Source: JADFMN01 sp964529975
GTDB taxonomy: Bacteria; Armatimonadota; Fimbriimonadia; Fimbriimonadales; Fimbriimonadaceae
Length of the DNA: 32,715 nucleotides
Direction: 5' to 3'
Assembly (NCBI GenBank): GCA_964529975.1
Contig: CAZGXW010000026.1
Coordinates: forward strand, 1 to 32,715
Shown here: positions 23,303 through 31,576 of the stretch, one piece after another
How the letters are laid out: each line of letters begins with the position of its first letter
Position numbering within the stretch: the stretch's first letter is position 1
Notes under the pieces: model-generated
Told to the model about the DNA's origin: nothing
Database searches by the model: none
The model's input: the letters and a program-made list of their open reading frames with translations, nothing else
Program-made: the position numbers and the translations under genes

Positions 23303-24658
23303 TTGAGCGCAGACGCTGCCCTGATCGAACGGCTCATCGAGCTGGCCGACTCGGACGGAGCCCTTCCGGCCGAGATGGCTCCCTTGCGCCCAGAGGACGT
23401 CAGCGACGCTCTGGAGCGCATGGAGGCCGAGCAGGGGACGCGCCTGCTCTCGAAGCTGCCAGACGAACTCGCTGCCCTCTCCCTGATCGAGGCGTCGACC
23501 GAGACCACCAAGGGGCTCGTCGAGGTGATGCCCGACGATCTGCTGGCACGCTATCTCGACATCCTGCCGATGGACGACGCGCTCGACCTGCGCGAGGAGA
23601 TCGGCGAAGAGCGTTACGAGCGGCTGCTCGCGATGATCCCGAAGGAGGACGCTGGGGAGATCCAGCGTTTGCTCGCGTACCCCGAGGACTCGGTCGCCCG
23701 CGTGATGACGGAGCACTTCTTCCGCGTCGCTCCGGACGCGACGATGAAGCAGATCATGGAAGATCTGCGGAAATCGCCGGAAGAGAAGTACGAGACGATC
23801 AACGACATCTACGTCCTCGACGAGAAGGGAGTTCTCCTCGGCGTATTCAGCCTTCGCAAGGGACTGAGGGCCGATCCCGATATCCCAGTCTCAGAACTGA
23901 TGAACAAGGACCTCGTGACGGCCTCGATCATCGAGACGGACGAGGACGCCGCTCGTCGTATGTCGCGCTATGGTCTGTATGCGCTGCCCGTCGTCGACCA
24001 CCAGGGTCGCATGGTCGGTCTGTTCACCGGCGACGATGCCCAAGACATCCTCGTCGAGGCAGAGACGGAGGACGTGCTCAAACTTGGTGGCGTCAGTGGA
24101 ACGGTCGACGCCTACATGACGCTGAGTATCTGGCAACTCGTCCGGCGTCGGCTGCCATGGCTCGGTGCTTTATTCGTCGCGGAGACTCTGACAGGCAGCG
24201 TCATGCGCCATTACGGCACGCAGGACGCGTCGCTCGGAATCGGATCTCTGATGTTCTTCGTGCCGCTCATCATTGGTGCTGGTGGCAACGCGGGCGCCCA
24301 AGTGACCACGACCCTGACGCGGGCCCTTGCCATTGGAGACGTGCACGTTGGGGACTGGTTCAAGATCCTCCGCCGAGAGTTGGCTACGGCCTTGATCATC
24401 GGGGCCACGCTCGGTTCGCTTGGCTTTATTCGAGCCTGGTTTGGTTGGCACTCGCCCTTGGAGCTTTGTTTCGTCGTAGCTTTGAGCCTGCCGGTCATCG
24501 TTCTCTGGGCGGCGACTGTAGGTTCGCTATTGCCTCTCGGGGCCAAGAAGGTCGGGGTTGACCCGGCCGTGATGTCGGCCCCGTTCATCACCACGATCGT
24601 CGACGCGACGGGGCTGATCATCTACTTCGAGATCGCTCTTCGGCTTCTCAAGCCCTGA
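23303..24658 (+). CDS. mgtE: MgtE-type magnesium channel/transporter
   Basis: Inner-membrane Mg(2+) channel gated by cytosolic Mg(2+). It has the MgtE N-terminal helical superhelix (about 30-130), a CBS pair (about 130-255; INDIYVLDEKGVLLGVFSLR and ALPVVDHQGRMVGLFT) and five membrane helices from about 280. These carry LIIGAGGNAGAQ and the pore segment TTIVDATGLIIYF, whose Asp matches the Mg-binding Asp432 of the Thermus protein. At 451 aa it is full length. The start is TTG 23303 with a weak AGAGAG upstream; no in-frame ATG or GTG is closer to the expected N-terminus. No M-box or other riboswitch fits in the short upstream gap. Confidence 0.95.
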   Translation: MSADAALIERLIELADSDGALPAEMAPLRPEDVSDALERMEAEQGTRLLSKLPDELAALSLIEASTETTKGLVEVMPDDLLARYLDILPMDDALDLREEIGEERYERLLAMIPKEDAGEIQRLLAYPEDSVARVMTEHFFRVAPDATMKQIMEDLRKSPEEKYETINDIYVLDEKGVLLGVFSLRKGLRADPDIPVSELMNKDLVTASIIETDEDAARRMSRYGLYALPVVDHQGRMVGLFTGDDAQDILVEAETEDVLKLGGVSGTVDAYMTLSIWQLVRRRLPWLGALFVAETLTGSVMRHYGTQDASLGIGSLMFFVPLIIGAGGNAGAQVTTTLTRALAIGDVHVGDWFKILRRELATALIIGATLGSLGFIRAWFGWHSPLELCFVVALSLPVIVLWAATVGSLLPLGAKKVGVDPAVMSAPFITTIVDATGLIIYFEIALRLLKP

Positions 24659-24709
24659 CCGGGCGAACGGCCCAGCGGCAGTGAGCAGTCGGGCGTTCCA
24701 GTTCGTCTG

Positions 24710-24715
24710 TATAAT
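24710..24715 (+). promoter_or_regulatory. Consensus -10 upstream of the S41 peptidase
   Basis: TATAAT is a consensus hexamer in the 150-bp gap after mgtE, with no good -35. A transcript would start near 24722 with a leader of about 87 nt. That leader holds a direct repeat TTGGCCTG (24773-24780 and 24785-24792) of unknown meaning. Nothing else is seen in the gap. Confidence 0.45.
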
Positions 24716-24808
24716 CCAGTGAGGCTAGATCGGGGCACGTAAGGAACCTGGTCTGGCGTACTGACAATACAGTTGGCCTGTTTGTTGGCCTGATCGGAAC
24801 CTACCGCT

Positions 24809-26044
24809 ATGAACCGACTGCTCCGCACCGGACTCCCTGCTCTGCTCGCCTTTGCTTCCGCCCTTGCCTTTGCCCAAGAGGAGACGAAGCCCTCGATCGA
24901 CGCCAAGGCCAAAGAGGCTGTGCTGAACGACATGCACAAGGTGCTGACGACCACGGCGTTCGTGCCCGGCGTCGACTTCAACAAGTGGAACGAGGTGATT
25001 GCCGAGTTCAAGCCGGACCTGGACAAGGCGGAGAGCCCAGAGCAGTTCGCCGTCGTGGTGAACACGGCCCTGCAGAAGTTCGGCTTCAGCCACATCCTCC
25101 TGTTCTCCCCGGTCGCCGCCGAGCGGCGCGTGACGAACCGCATGGTCGGAATCGGCGTCCGCATCGAGATCGAGGAGAAGGGCATTCGGGTGATCCGGGT
25201 CTATGAGGACGGAGCGGCGCACGGCGCTGGCGTCAAGCCCGGCGACCTGATCATCGAGGCGGATGGAAAGCCCGTGAAGTCCCCGAGCGACCTTGCTGGG
25301 GAAGAGGGCCAGCCCGTCAAAGTCAAGATCGACCGCAATGGGGTGATCATCGAAAGGGAGATGGTCCGCAAGACGTTCAGCATGATCGTTCCTGAAGAAC
25401 TGGCGTTCCCGGAGAAGGAAGTCGCGATGTTCACGTTGCCTTCGTTCGACGCGACGTACAACACAGAGCGCGTCCAGGAACTGATGGCCAAGGCGGACGC
25501 GTCGAAAAACCTGATCCTCGACCTGCGCGGAAACGGCGGCGGTCGAGTCATCAATCTCTTGCACTTCGCAAGCTTCTTCCTTGATCGTGAACAGGCCCTC
25601 GGAACGTTCGTCGACCGCGCTGCGATGGAGAACTACACCGAGGAGACCGGCGACAAGGCGCCGAGCGTGTTCAAGATCGCCGAGTGGAACACGAGCAAGG
25701 TCCGTCCGCTCCGCCGCAACAAGGAGCCGTACAAAGGCGAGATCGTCGTCTTGATCGACGGCGGTAGCGGCAGTGCGTCGGAAATGATGGCGGCTGCGCT
25801 CAAAGAGCACCGAGGTGCGAAGATCGTCGGTTCCCAGTCGGCCGGCGCGGTCCTCGCGTCCACGATGCGAGTGCTGAGCAACGGATTCCTCCTGCAATAC
25901 CCCTTGATGGACTACGTCACGATCAAAGGCATGCGGCTTGAAGGCAATGGACTCGTTCCCGACGTGGTCACGCCGACGCCGCGCTTCGGACAAGACGACG
26001 CAGGGGTCAAAGAGGCGCTGAGGCTGCTCAAGAAGACGGCCTAG
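24809..26044 (+). CDS. Secreted S41-family peptidase with PDZ domain
   Basis: An exported serine peptidase-like protein of 411 aa. The signal peptide (1-22) ends ALAFAQ. A helical region follows, then a PDZ domain (about 112-190; GAGVKPGDLIIEADGKPV) and the S41 core (about 200-390; NLILDLRGNGGG, IDGGSGSASEMMAAAL). Ser322 in SASE aligns with the nucleophile Ser430 of E. coli Tsp. The base Lys455 position is Ala347 (SQSAGAVLA), and FGFSH near residue 95 could supply a His, so it looks like the tricorn/IRBP-type branch of S41 rather than a CtpA with a Ser-Lys dyad. Convergent with the next gene: the two stop codons overlap. Confidence 0.88.
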   Translation: MNRLLRTGLPALLAFASALAFAQEETKPSIDAKAKEAVLNDMHKVLTTTAFVPGVDFNKWNEVIAEFKPDLDKAESPEQFAVVVNTALQKFGFSHILLFSPVAAERRVTNRMVGIGVRIEIEEKGIRVIRVYEDGAAHGAGVKPGDLIIEADGKPVKSPSDLAGEEGQPVKVKIDRNGVIIEREMVRKTFSMIVPEELAFPEKEVAMFTLPSFDATYNTERVQELMAKADASKNLILDLRGNGGGRVINLLHFASFFLDREQALGTFVDRAAMENYTEETGDKAPSVFKIAEWNTSKVRPLRRNKEPYKGEIVVLIDGGSGSASEMMAAALKEHRGAKIVGSQSAGAVLASTMRVLSNGFLLQYPLMDYVTIKGMRLEGNGLVPDVVTPTPRFGQDDAGVKEALRLLKKTA

Positions 26045-27312
26045 TTGATCTTCTTTGGCGTCAGTTTGATCGGCGTCGTTCCACGCGGGGCGACAAGTCG
26101 CCCCGACGTCGCCAGGTCGCGCGGCACCTCGAAGTACTCGTAGCGCAGGTCGACCGTCTGGTCGTCAATCGACGCCGTCTCCTTTGCCCGCGTGCTCGAA
26201 TTGACGACTTTGCCGTCCGAGTCTCTGACGAAGAGCGTAATGATCGCGTTCTCGTTCTCGGACTCCAGGATCGTGACAGGGACGCCGCGGATCTCCATCG
26301 AACCCACTGCCTTGACCATCGCCCCGTCGCCCAACCGCCTGCGGTAAGGGTTGAATCCTGTCATCAAGAGTCGCAGGGTCGGATCGACTCGCGTGCCCAG
26401 TCCGCCGACAGCGTCGACAACGTCGGGGAACCCCATGTCTCCGCGATACCACTTGTTGGTCTGCTTGACGTGGACGATCAATGTCTTGCCGTCGTAGGTC
26501 CACGAGGCGACAGGGTCGTCCTGTCGTGCGAACCTGCCCCTGAGTTGCACGACAGTCTTCTCTTCTCCACGGAGGACGTTATATCCAAGAGAACTAAGGT
26601 CAGCATAAGCGGCGAACAACTTGTTCGCGACGCGCCTTGCAGTGGCGTCCTTGAACTGCGGCGGCTTGCTCTCTCGGTCGAAGATCGGGACCTCGACCGC
26701 GCCAGGGGGCGGGGCGAACGCCAGTCCCGCCACTCGGTCAGCATAGCGGAGGTTCCACACGAGGCGTTGCGGGCCCGTCGTGATGTCGACCTTGGTCAAA
26801 CGCCCCGTTGATGAGTCCGCCAGCAAGGATATCCTCCGTTTGTCCTTGGCAAAGGAAAGCGAAGCGTTGGATCCACTTTTGGAGACGGTCCAAGGCTGGT
26901 TCTGGACCAAGGGCCCGATCCAGACTCCGAACCCCTTCTCAGTCGAGAACGCAAGGATTAGATCGTCGAGCCCTTCGTCGAGTTGAGCGAGGATCGCGCC
27001 CGTGGTCTGGCCGGACTGCCGCGCCTTCGACGTGTATTGCATGAGCGCGGGGTCGTACTCAATGACGCGAGTCGGCTCGATCACGCGGTCAAGAAGGACG
27101 ACGTTGGTCTTCGGATTGATGTGGCGAATGCGAAACTCGTTCGGCCAGCGGTACTTGACCTCTAGTTTCGTCGAAGTCGGGGCGCCGACGCCCGACAGAT
27201 TCGACGTCGCAGTGAACGACGCGGTGCTCATGCTCGTGTGTGCGCGCTCGATCCTGTCAAAGACGAACGCGGACGCAGGAGTCAGCGCCAAGTGAAGGCT
27301 CAAAGGGACCAT
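26041..27312 (-). CDS. LolA-like secreted protein
   Basis: A 423-residue protein, probably exported: a short hydrophobic start (VPLSLHLALTPASAFVF) without basic residues is a weak signal peptide. Two repeated halves resemble the LolA/outer-membrane lipoprotein-sorting fold. Each begins with a helix and a strand such as TSTKLEVKYRWPNEFRI or KTVVQLRGRFARQDDPVASW followed by KTLIVHVKQTNKWY. These read as the STFTADVK-W-KRP-type LolA strand pattern. Identity is tentative; it could also be one of the related domains of unknown function. ATG 27312 is the first possible start, because an in-frame TAG lies 12 bp upstream. It begins 12 bp after the permease gene, so it may end that operon. Confidence 0.6.
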   Translation of the reverse strand: MVPLSLHLALTPASAFVFDRIERAHTSMSTASFTATSNLSGVGAPTSTKLEVKYRWPNEFRIRHINPKTNVVLLDRVIEPTRVIEYDPALMQYTSKARQSGQTTGAILAQLDEGLDDLILAFSTEKGFGVWIGPLVQNQPWTVSKSGSNASLSFAKDKRRISLLADSSTGRLTKVDITTGPQRLVWNLRYADRVAGLAFAPPPGAVEVPIFDRESKPPQFKDATARRVANKLFAAYADLSSLGYNVLRGEEKTVVQLRGRFARQDDPVASWTYDGKTLIVHVKQTNKWYRGDMGFPDVVDAVGGLGTRVDPTLRLLMTGFNPYRRRLGDGAMVKAVGSMEIRGVPVTILESENENAIITLFVRDSDGKVVNSSTRAKETASIDDQTVDLRYEYFEVPRDLATSGRLVAPRGTTPIKLTPKKIN

Positions 27313-27324
27313 TCGGCACTTCTA

Positions 27325-28179
27325 TTATGGCTTGCCAAGTCCCGCCGGAGCCTTGGATCGACCGAGAAAGCCCGCCAGCGCGACGACCGTCACGACGTAG
27401 GGCAGCGCGACCCATACGTCCGAGGGCACTTCGGCTCCGAGGACCCTGCTGCCCTGCAGTTGGAGTTGCAGAGCGGAAAACGCTCCGAAGAGCACACAGG
27501 CCAAGAGTGTCGGCCAAGGCCGCCACCCGCCCAAGATGAGGGCGGCAAGCGCGATGAATCCGCGTCCTGCCGACATACCGTCGCTGAAACTCTGCGCGTT
27601 GCTCAGCACCAGGGCGCCTGCAAGACCGACTAGCAGTCCTGTCCCTGTCAATGCAAGGTATCGGACCCTCGTGGGGCTTAGTCCCATTTGTCGCGACTTC
27701 TCGGGGTCGTTTCCGACGGCAAGGAGATGGAGTCCGCCGCGTGTTCGCGCGAGATAGAACGCGACCCACACAACGGCAGCGAGCGCGACGAGCCAATAGA
27801 ACTGAACAGCGAACACTGGCGTCTTCTCTTGGCTGTACTGCGGGAGCGCTCGCGCGAGAAAGTTCGTCCCACCCAATGCGAGCGCGTTGACGGCCATGCC
27901 GCTCACGATGTGGTCGATGCTGAACGATTGGGTGAGCAAGGAGTGGAGCAGGCTCATTAGGATGGCCGCGAGGATCCCTGCGGCCAAGCCGAGGAACGCC
28001 GAGCCAGTCGCTACTCCGACGACAGCGACGACACACGCCGACGTGAGCATCGTGCCTTCGAGCGCGATGTTGATCACCCCAGACCGCTCGCTGAACAGGC
28101 CTCCAAGCGCGGCGAGAACAAGCGGCGAACTAAGCGTCACCGTGTTGACGAGCAATACTCCGATCCAGCCGTCAGTCAT
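27325..28179 (-). CDS. ABC transporter permease, nucleoside/simple-sugar type (NupQ-like)
   Basis: A 284-residue inner-membrane permease of the BPD_transp_2 family, with about eight to nine hydrophobic segments. The family block GGLFSERSGVINIALEGTM (about 26-44) is characteristic of purine nucleoside/BMP-type importers, as is the cytoplasmic coupling loop around GGLHLLAVGNDPEKSRQMGL. It forms a heterodimer with the next permease. ATG 28179 overlaps the end of the NupP-like gene by 8 nt. The stop is doubled (TAA TAG). The substrate-binding lipoprotein is not in the window. Confidence 0.9.
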   Translation of the reverse strand: MTDGWIGVLLVNTVTLSSPLVLAALGGLFSERSGVINIALEGTMLTSACVVAVVGVATGSAFLGLAAGILAAILMSLLHSLLTQSFSIDHIVSGMAVNALALGGTNFLARALPQYSQEKTPVFAVQFYWLVALAAVVWVAFYLARTRGGLHLLAVGNDPEKSRQMGLSPTRVRYLALTGTGLLVGLAGALVLSNAQSFSDGMSAGRGFIALAALILGGWRPWPTLLACVLFGAFSALQLQLQGSRVLGAEVPSDVWVALPYVVTVVALAGFLGRSKAPAGLGKP

Positions 28180-29176
28180 GCGACCTCACCTTGCGATAAC
28201 GATAAGCGGCGAACACGATAATGAGTGCGGCGAGTAGGATCCCGCTCAAACCCTTTGGAACTCCCAAGACTTGGAGGCTCGAAGTCCCCTTCGCCAGCAC
28301 GCCGAAGAGGAGACTCCCAGGGAGGACGCCCCAAGGGCTGTTGCCTGCCAGCAACGCGACTCCGAGCGCATCGAATCCGTAGCCGCTGGAGAAGCCGACG
28401 AAGAAGTTGTGCTCATGGGCGAGAACTTGGAAGGCTCCTGCCAGTCCGGAGAGCGCACCGCTGAACGTCATCGCCCGCATGGTGACCCTCTTCGTCTCGA
28501 CACCTGCGACGGCTGCCGCCTTTGGGTTAGCGCCCGTCGCGCACAGTTCGAAACCTGCGACCGTGCGTTTGATCCAAATCGCTGTGAGGGCCACAAGCAG
28601 GACGCCGAGCGGAAGCACGATGCTCAATCGGAAGGGCGGGTCAGCGTAAAGGTGGGGAATCCAGGTCGATTCGTCGACGACCGCAGTCGAAGTGCCGATT
28701 CCACTGGGGTCTTTTAGCGGGCCAGTCACCATCGCCACAGCAAGCGCGGCAGCAACGTTGTTGAGCATGATCGTCGTGATGACCTCGTGGCCGTTCCGGT
28801 GCGACTTTATCCAACCGGCGGGTAGCGCCCAGAGCGCGCCAGCCGCGATTCCTGCAACGATGGCCAGCGCCATACCCAAGAAGCCTTGGACGTTCAGCGC
28901 GACGGCAGTGGCCGCTAGCGCGCCGACGAGCAACTGCCCCTCCGCACCAATGTTGAAAAGCCCAGCCCTCAATGCGACGAACACGGCGAGGCCCGCGATC
29001 AGCAGAGGCGTCGTCTGTTTGAGCGTCTCGTTCCAGGCGTTCTTGGTGCCCATGCTTCCGCGGACGAGTTCGCGGAGGGCGTCGAGAGGCATGACTCCAA
29101 TCGCGACGAGCGCGGCCGCCACGAGGGAGAACGCGGCGAGAGTGAGCGCGATCTGTTTCCAGCCGAGCCCTGTCAT
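28172..29176 (-). CDS. ABC transporter permease, nucleoside/simple-sugar type (NupP-like)
   Basis: A 334-residue polytopic permease. Typical features are ALRAGLFNIGAEGQLLVGALA (about 66-86), a conserved motif of these permeases, and the coupling loop FELCATGANPKAAAVAGVE. Eight to ten membrane segments are readable. It shares a 4-nt ATGA overlap with the ATPase gene and an 8-nt overlap with the second permease. Nucleoside import is the most likely role from family type, but simple sugars are possible. Confidence 0.9.
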   Translation of the reverse strand: MTGLGWKQIALTLAAFSLVAAALVAIGVMPLDALRELVRGSMGTKNAWNETLKQTTPLLIAGLAVFVALRAGLFNIGAEGQLLVGALAATAVALNVQGFLGMALAIVAGIAAGALWALPAGWIKSHRNGHEVITTIMLNNVAAALAVAMVTGPLKDPSGIGTSTAVVDESTWIPHLYADPPFRLSIVLPLGVLLVALTAIWIKRTVAGFELCATGANPKAAAVAGVETKRVTMRAMTFSGALSGLAGAFQVLAHEHNFFVGFSSGYGFDALGVALLAGNSPWGVLPGSLLFGVLAKGTSSLQVLGVPKGLSGILLAALIIVFAAYRYRKVRSHD

Positions 29177-30660
29177 CGCGCTCCCACCATCAGTCTGCCG
29201 ATCTCGGACTTCTCTCGCGTCTCTGGCTCGAGAATTGTTCCGCCAAACATCACGAGCACACGATCGCAGTGCTCGAGCAGTTCGTCCAAGTCGAAACTCA
29301 CCACGAGCGCGGCAGCACCCTTTCGCGCTTGCCCGCGGACGGCATGGAACACCTGCGCCGTGCCGTCGATGTCTAACCCCCGCGTGGGCTGGAACGCAAG
29401 AAGCAGCCTAGGGTCAAGGCAAAGCGCGCGCGCGGCTACAAACCGCTGCTGGTTGCCTCCACTGAGGCTGCGCATGGGTCTGTGCAACCCTGTGTGCTTC
29501 GTCTTGAACATATCGGCGATCTGGTGGGCGAGAGAAAGCCGAGCGGCGATGTCGTTCCTTCCCCCCTTGCTCAGCGGGGCGATCCTTTGGAGACCCAGTG
29601 CGGCGTTGTCGGTGAGAGACCAATCGTCGATTACGCCTTCGTCGTGCCGGTCTTCTGGGATTAGGCGAACGCCAAGCCTGATCCTGTCTCGCGTTAGCGA
29701 ACCTGTGACGTCATGGTCTTCCAGCATGATCGACCCGCTGGCGACTGGCAGGAGCCCCATCAAGGCTTGGAACAGTTCACGTTGCCCGTTGCCATCGACT
29801 CCGGCGATCCCGACGATCTCGCCGGAGCGCAGCACGAACGTGGCAGCCTTTACAGCGTCGTCCTTGCGATGACCTCTCACCGTCAGCCCGCGCACGTCGA
29901 GCACGCTGACACCGAGGCCGCTACGACCGGAGCTTTCGACTTCGATCGGTCTTCCGACGATAAGTTCTGCGATCTCGCCCGCTGTCGTGTTGGCGACTTC
30001 GCGGTCCGCGACTTTCTTTCCTCCTCGCAGGACGGTCAAGCGGTCGCAGTGCTGCAAGACCTCCGAGATCCTGTGCGTGACTACGATGACGGTCGCGCCT
30101 GCAATCGCGAGTTGCCGCAGGCTCGCGTAAAGCGCTTCGGCATCGGCTGGCGAGAGCATCGCCGTCGGCTCGTCGAGGATCATCACCTTCGAGTTGCGCC
30201 AGAGCAACTTTGTGATCTCGAGTTTCTGGGCTCCCGCAGGGCTGAGTGAATCGGCAAGCGCGTTCCAATCGAAGTCGAAGCCGAGCTTCTTGGCGAGCGC
30301 AGTCGCACGCTCCGTCATCGCTTCGATGGGAAGCACGAAGGACTCTTCTGCCCCGAGGACCAGGTTTTGCAAACAAGTCAGTTCTGGGATGACGCTATAG
30401 TGCTGGCTGACCATCCCTACGCCGTGGGCAATGGCGTCCGCGCTGTTGCGCCATGCGCGCTCCGTGCCGCCAACTTCGATCGTTCCCGCAATCGGCCGGA
30501 TCGATCCATACAACGCGCGCATCAGCGTGGTCTTGCCGGCCCCGTTCTCTCCCACGATCGCGTGGAGCGACCCAGGAAGGACTTCGAGATCGACGTTGTC
30601 CAGGGCTGTGAATGCCCCAAACTTATGGGTGATTCCGGTCAGACGGACGCTCGGGGTCAT
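29173..30660 (-). CDS. ABC transporter ATPase with two nucleotide-binding domains (NupO-like)
   Basis: A 495-residue cytoplasmic ATPase with two fused ABC domains, as in ribose/nucleoside systems. Domain 1 has Walker A GENGAGKTT (37-45), a Q-loop in VSQHYSVIPELT, a degenerate signature LSPAGAQK and Walker B ILDEPTAML. Domain 2 has a degenerate Walker A (GVDGNGQRE) and a good signature LSGGNQQR. Such asymmetry is normal in this family. The start overlaps the stop of the dehydrogenase gene by 4 nt, so the two are translationally coupled. Confidence 0.93.
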   Translation of the reverse strand: MTPSVRLTGITHKFGAFTALDNVDLEVLPGSLHAIVGENGAGKTTLMRALYGSIRPIAGTIEVGGTERAWRNSADAIAHGVGMVSQHYSVIPELTCLQNLVLGAEESFVLPIEAMTERATALAKKLGFDFDWNALADSLSPAGAQKLEITKLLWRNSKVMILDEPTAMLSPADAEALYASLRQLAIAGATVIVVTHRISEVLQHCDRLTVLRGGKKVADREVANTTAGEIAELIVGRPIEVESSGRSGLGVSVLDVRGLTVRGHRKDDAVKAATFVLRSGEIVGIAGVDGNGQRELFQALMGLLPVASGSIMLEDHDVTGSLTRDRIRLGVRLIPEDRHDEGVIDDWSLTDNAALGLQRIAPLSKGGRNDIAARLSLAHQIADMFKTKHTGLHRPMRSLSGGNQQRFVAARALCLDPRLLLAFQPTRGLDIDGTAQVFHAVRGQARKGAAALVVSFDLDELLEHCDRVLVMFGGTILEPETREKSEIGRLMVGAR

Positions 30661-31526
30661 TCTTCGAAGTCCATGTCGAGCATCGCCTCATAGAGAGCGG
30701 CTGTGGCCCACTCGCCGTGCCCCTCGTCCTCAAGAAGGCTCAAGAGGCGGTCGGCCAGGAGCGTGGTCGGGATCGCTGCGTCGCTAGCCTCGGCGGCCTC
30801 GCGGCAGTAGCGGAAGTCCTTGCGCTGGTTCTTGACCGAGAACCCCGGCGACCAGTCGCCCGCGATGATTTTGGGGCCGTAGTTCTCCATCGCCCACGAG
30901 CCCGCCGCGCCTTTGCTGATCAGGTCGCGGGTCGCTGCGACGTCGAGCCCTGCCTTCTTGGCGAACGCGAGCGACTCGCAAAGGGCGAGAAGTGAACCTC
31001 CGACGGCGATCTGGTTTGCGACCTTGGTGAGTTGTCCTGCGCCCGGACCGCCGACGTGAGCCACCGTCTTAGCAAATGCGCCGAGTGCTTGCCGCGCTTC
31101 TTCCACATCGGCCTCGGCCCCGCCACAAAAGACGGTGAGCGTGCCGTTGATAGCGCCCATGGATCCGCCGGTCACTGGGGCATCGACAAACCGCATGCCT
31201 TGCTCAGCAAGTTCCTCGTGGATCGAGCGTGCGCCGACGGGCGAGATCGTGCTGTGGTCGACGAAGAGCGTCCCTTTCTTCGCTCTCGTGGTAAGCGCGC
31301 GCAGACACTCTTGGACGTCCTCCGTGGTTCCAACGCACAGGCACACGATTTCGCAGGACTCGCCAAGTTCCTGGAGAGACGCAGCCCTCGTGGCACCCTT
31401 AGCGACCAGCGCGTCGGCTTTGGACGCAGTTCGGTTCCAAACGACAGTCTCGAACCCTTTGCCGACCAGGTGGCCGGCCATCGGCCCTCCCATCGTTCCG
31501 AGACCGACGAATCCCACGCGAGGCAT
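30657..31526 (-). CDS. Beta-hydroxyacid dehydrogenase (3-hydroxyisobutyrate / 6PGDH-like)
   Basis: A 289-residue NAD(P)-dependent dehydrogenase. The Rossmann motif GLGTMG is at 8-13. The substrate loop DAPVTGG (115-121) and catalytic Lys168 in TKVANQ, with Asn171, are in the C-terminal helical domain. The family includes 3-hydroxyisobutyrate, tartronate semialdehyde and glyoxylate/succinic semialdehyde reductases, so the substrate cannot be fixed. ATG 31526 is chosen because TACAAT (31539-31534) ends exactly 7 nt before it; a TTG at 31544 would add six residues but lies upstream of the predicted transcript. It is the first gene of the transporter operon and diverges from lacZ. Confidence 0.9.
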   Translation of the reverse strand: MPRVGFVGLGTMGGPMAGHLVGKGFETVVWNRTASKADALVAKGATRAASLQELGESCEIVCLCVGTTEDVQECLRALTTRAKKGTLFVDHSTISPVGARSIHEELAEQGMRFVDAPVTGGSMGAINGTLTVFCGGAEADVEEARQALGAFAKTVAHVGGPGAGQLTKVANQIAVGGSLLALCESLAFAKKAGLDVAATRDLISKGAAGSWAMENYGPKIIAGDWSPGFSVKNQRKDFRYCREAAEASDAAIPTTLLADRLLSLLEDEGHGEWATAALYEAMLDMDFEE

Positions 31527-31576
31527 GGCCTGGATTGTAGCCAAAGGGCCCCGGAGGGCGTGTTATGATTGCCCCC
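31527..31576. promoter_or_regulatory. Back-to-back leaderless promoters for the dehydrogenase and lacZ
   Basis: In 50 bp there are two -10 hexamers: TACAAT on the minus strand (31539-31534) and TATGAT on the plus strand (31564-31569). Each ends exactly 7 nt before its start codon. No -35 elements are obvious, so shared control by an activator is possible. Confidence 0.6.

Noticed and set aside
23276..23716. N-terminal extension of tilS
   Set aside because: The extra 147 residues are antisense to mgtE and do not resemble TilS; realistic starts are at 23224 or 23275.
24661..24673. Hairpin after mgtE as a terminator
   Set aside because: Only a 4-bp stem (GGGC/GCCC) and no T-run.
24725..25993. 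422-aa minus-strand open frame
   Set aside because: Antisense to the S41 peptidase; no domain features.
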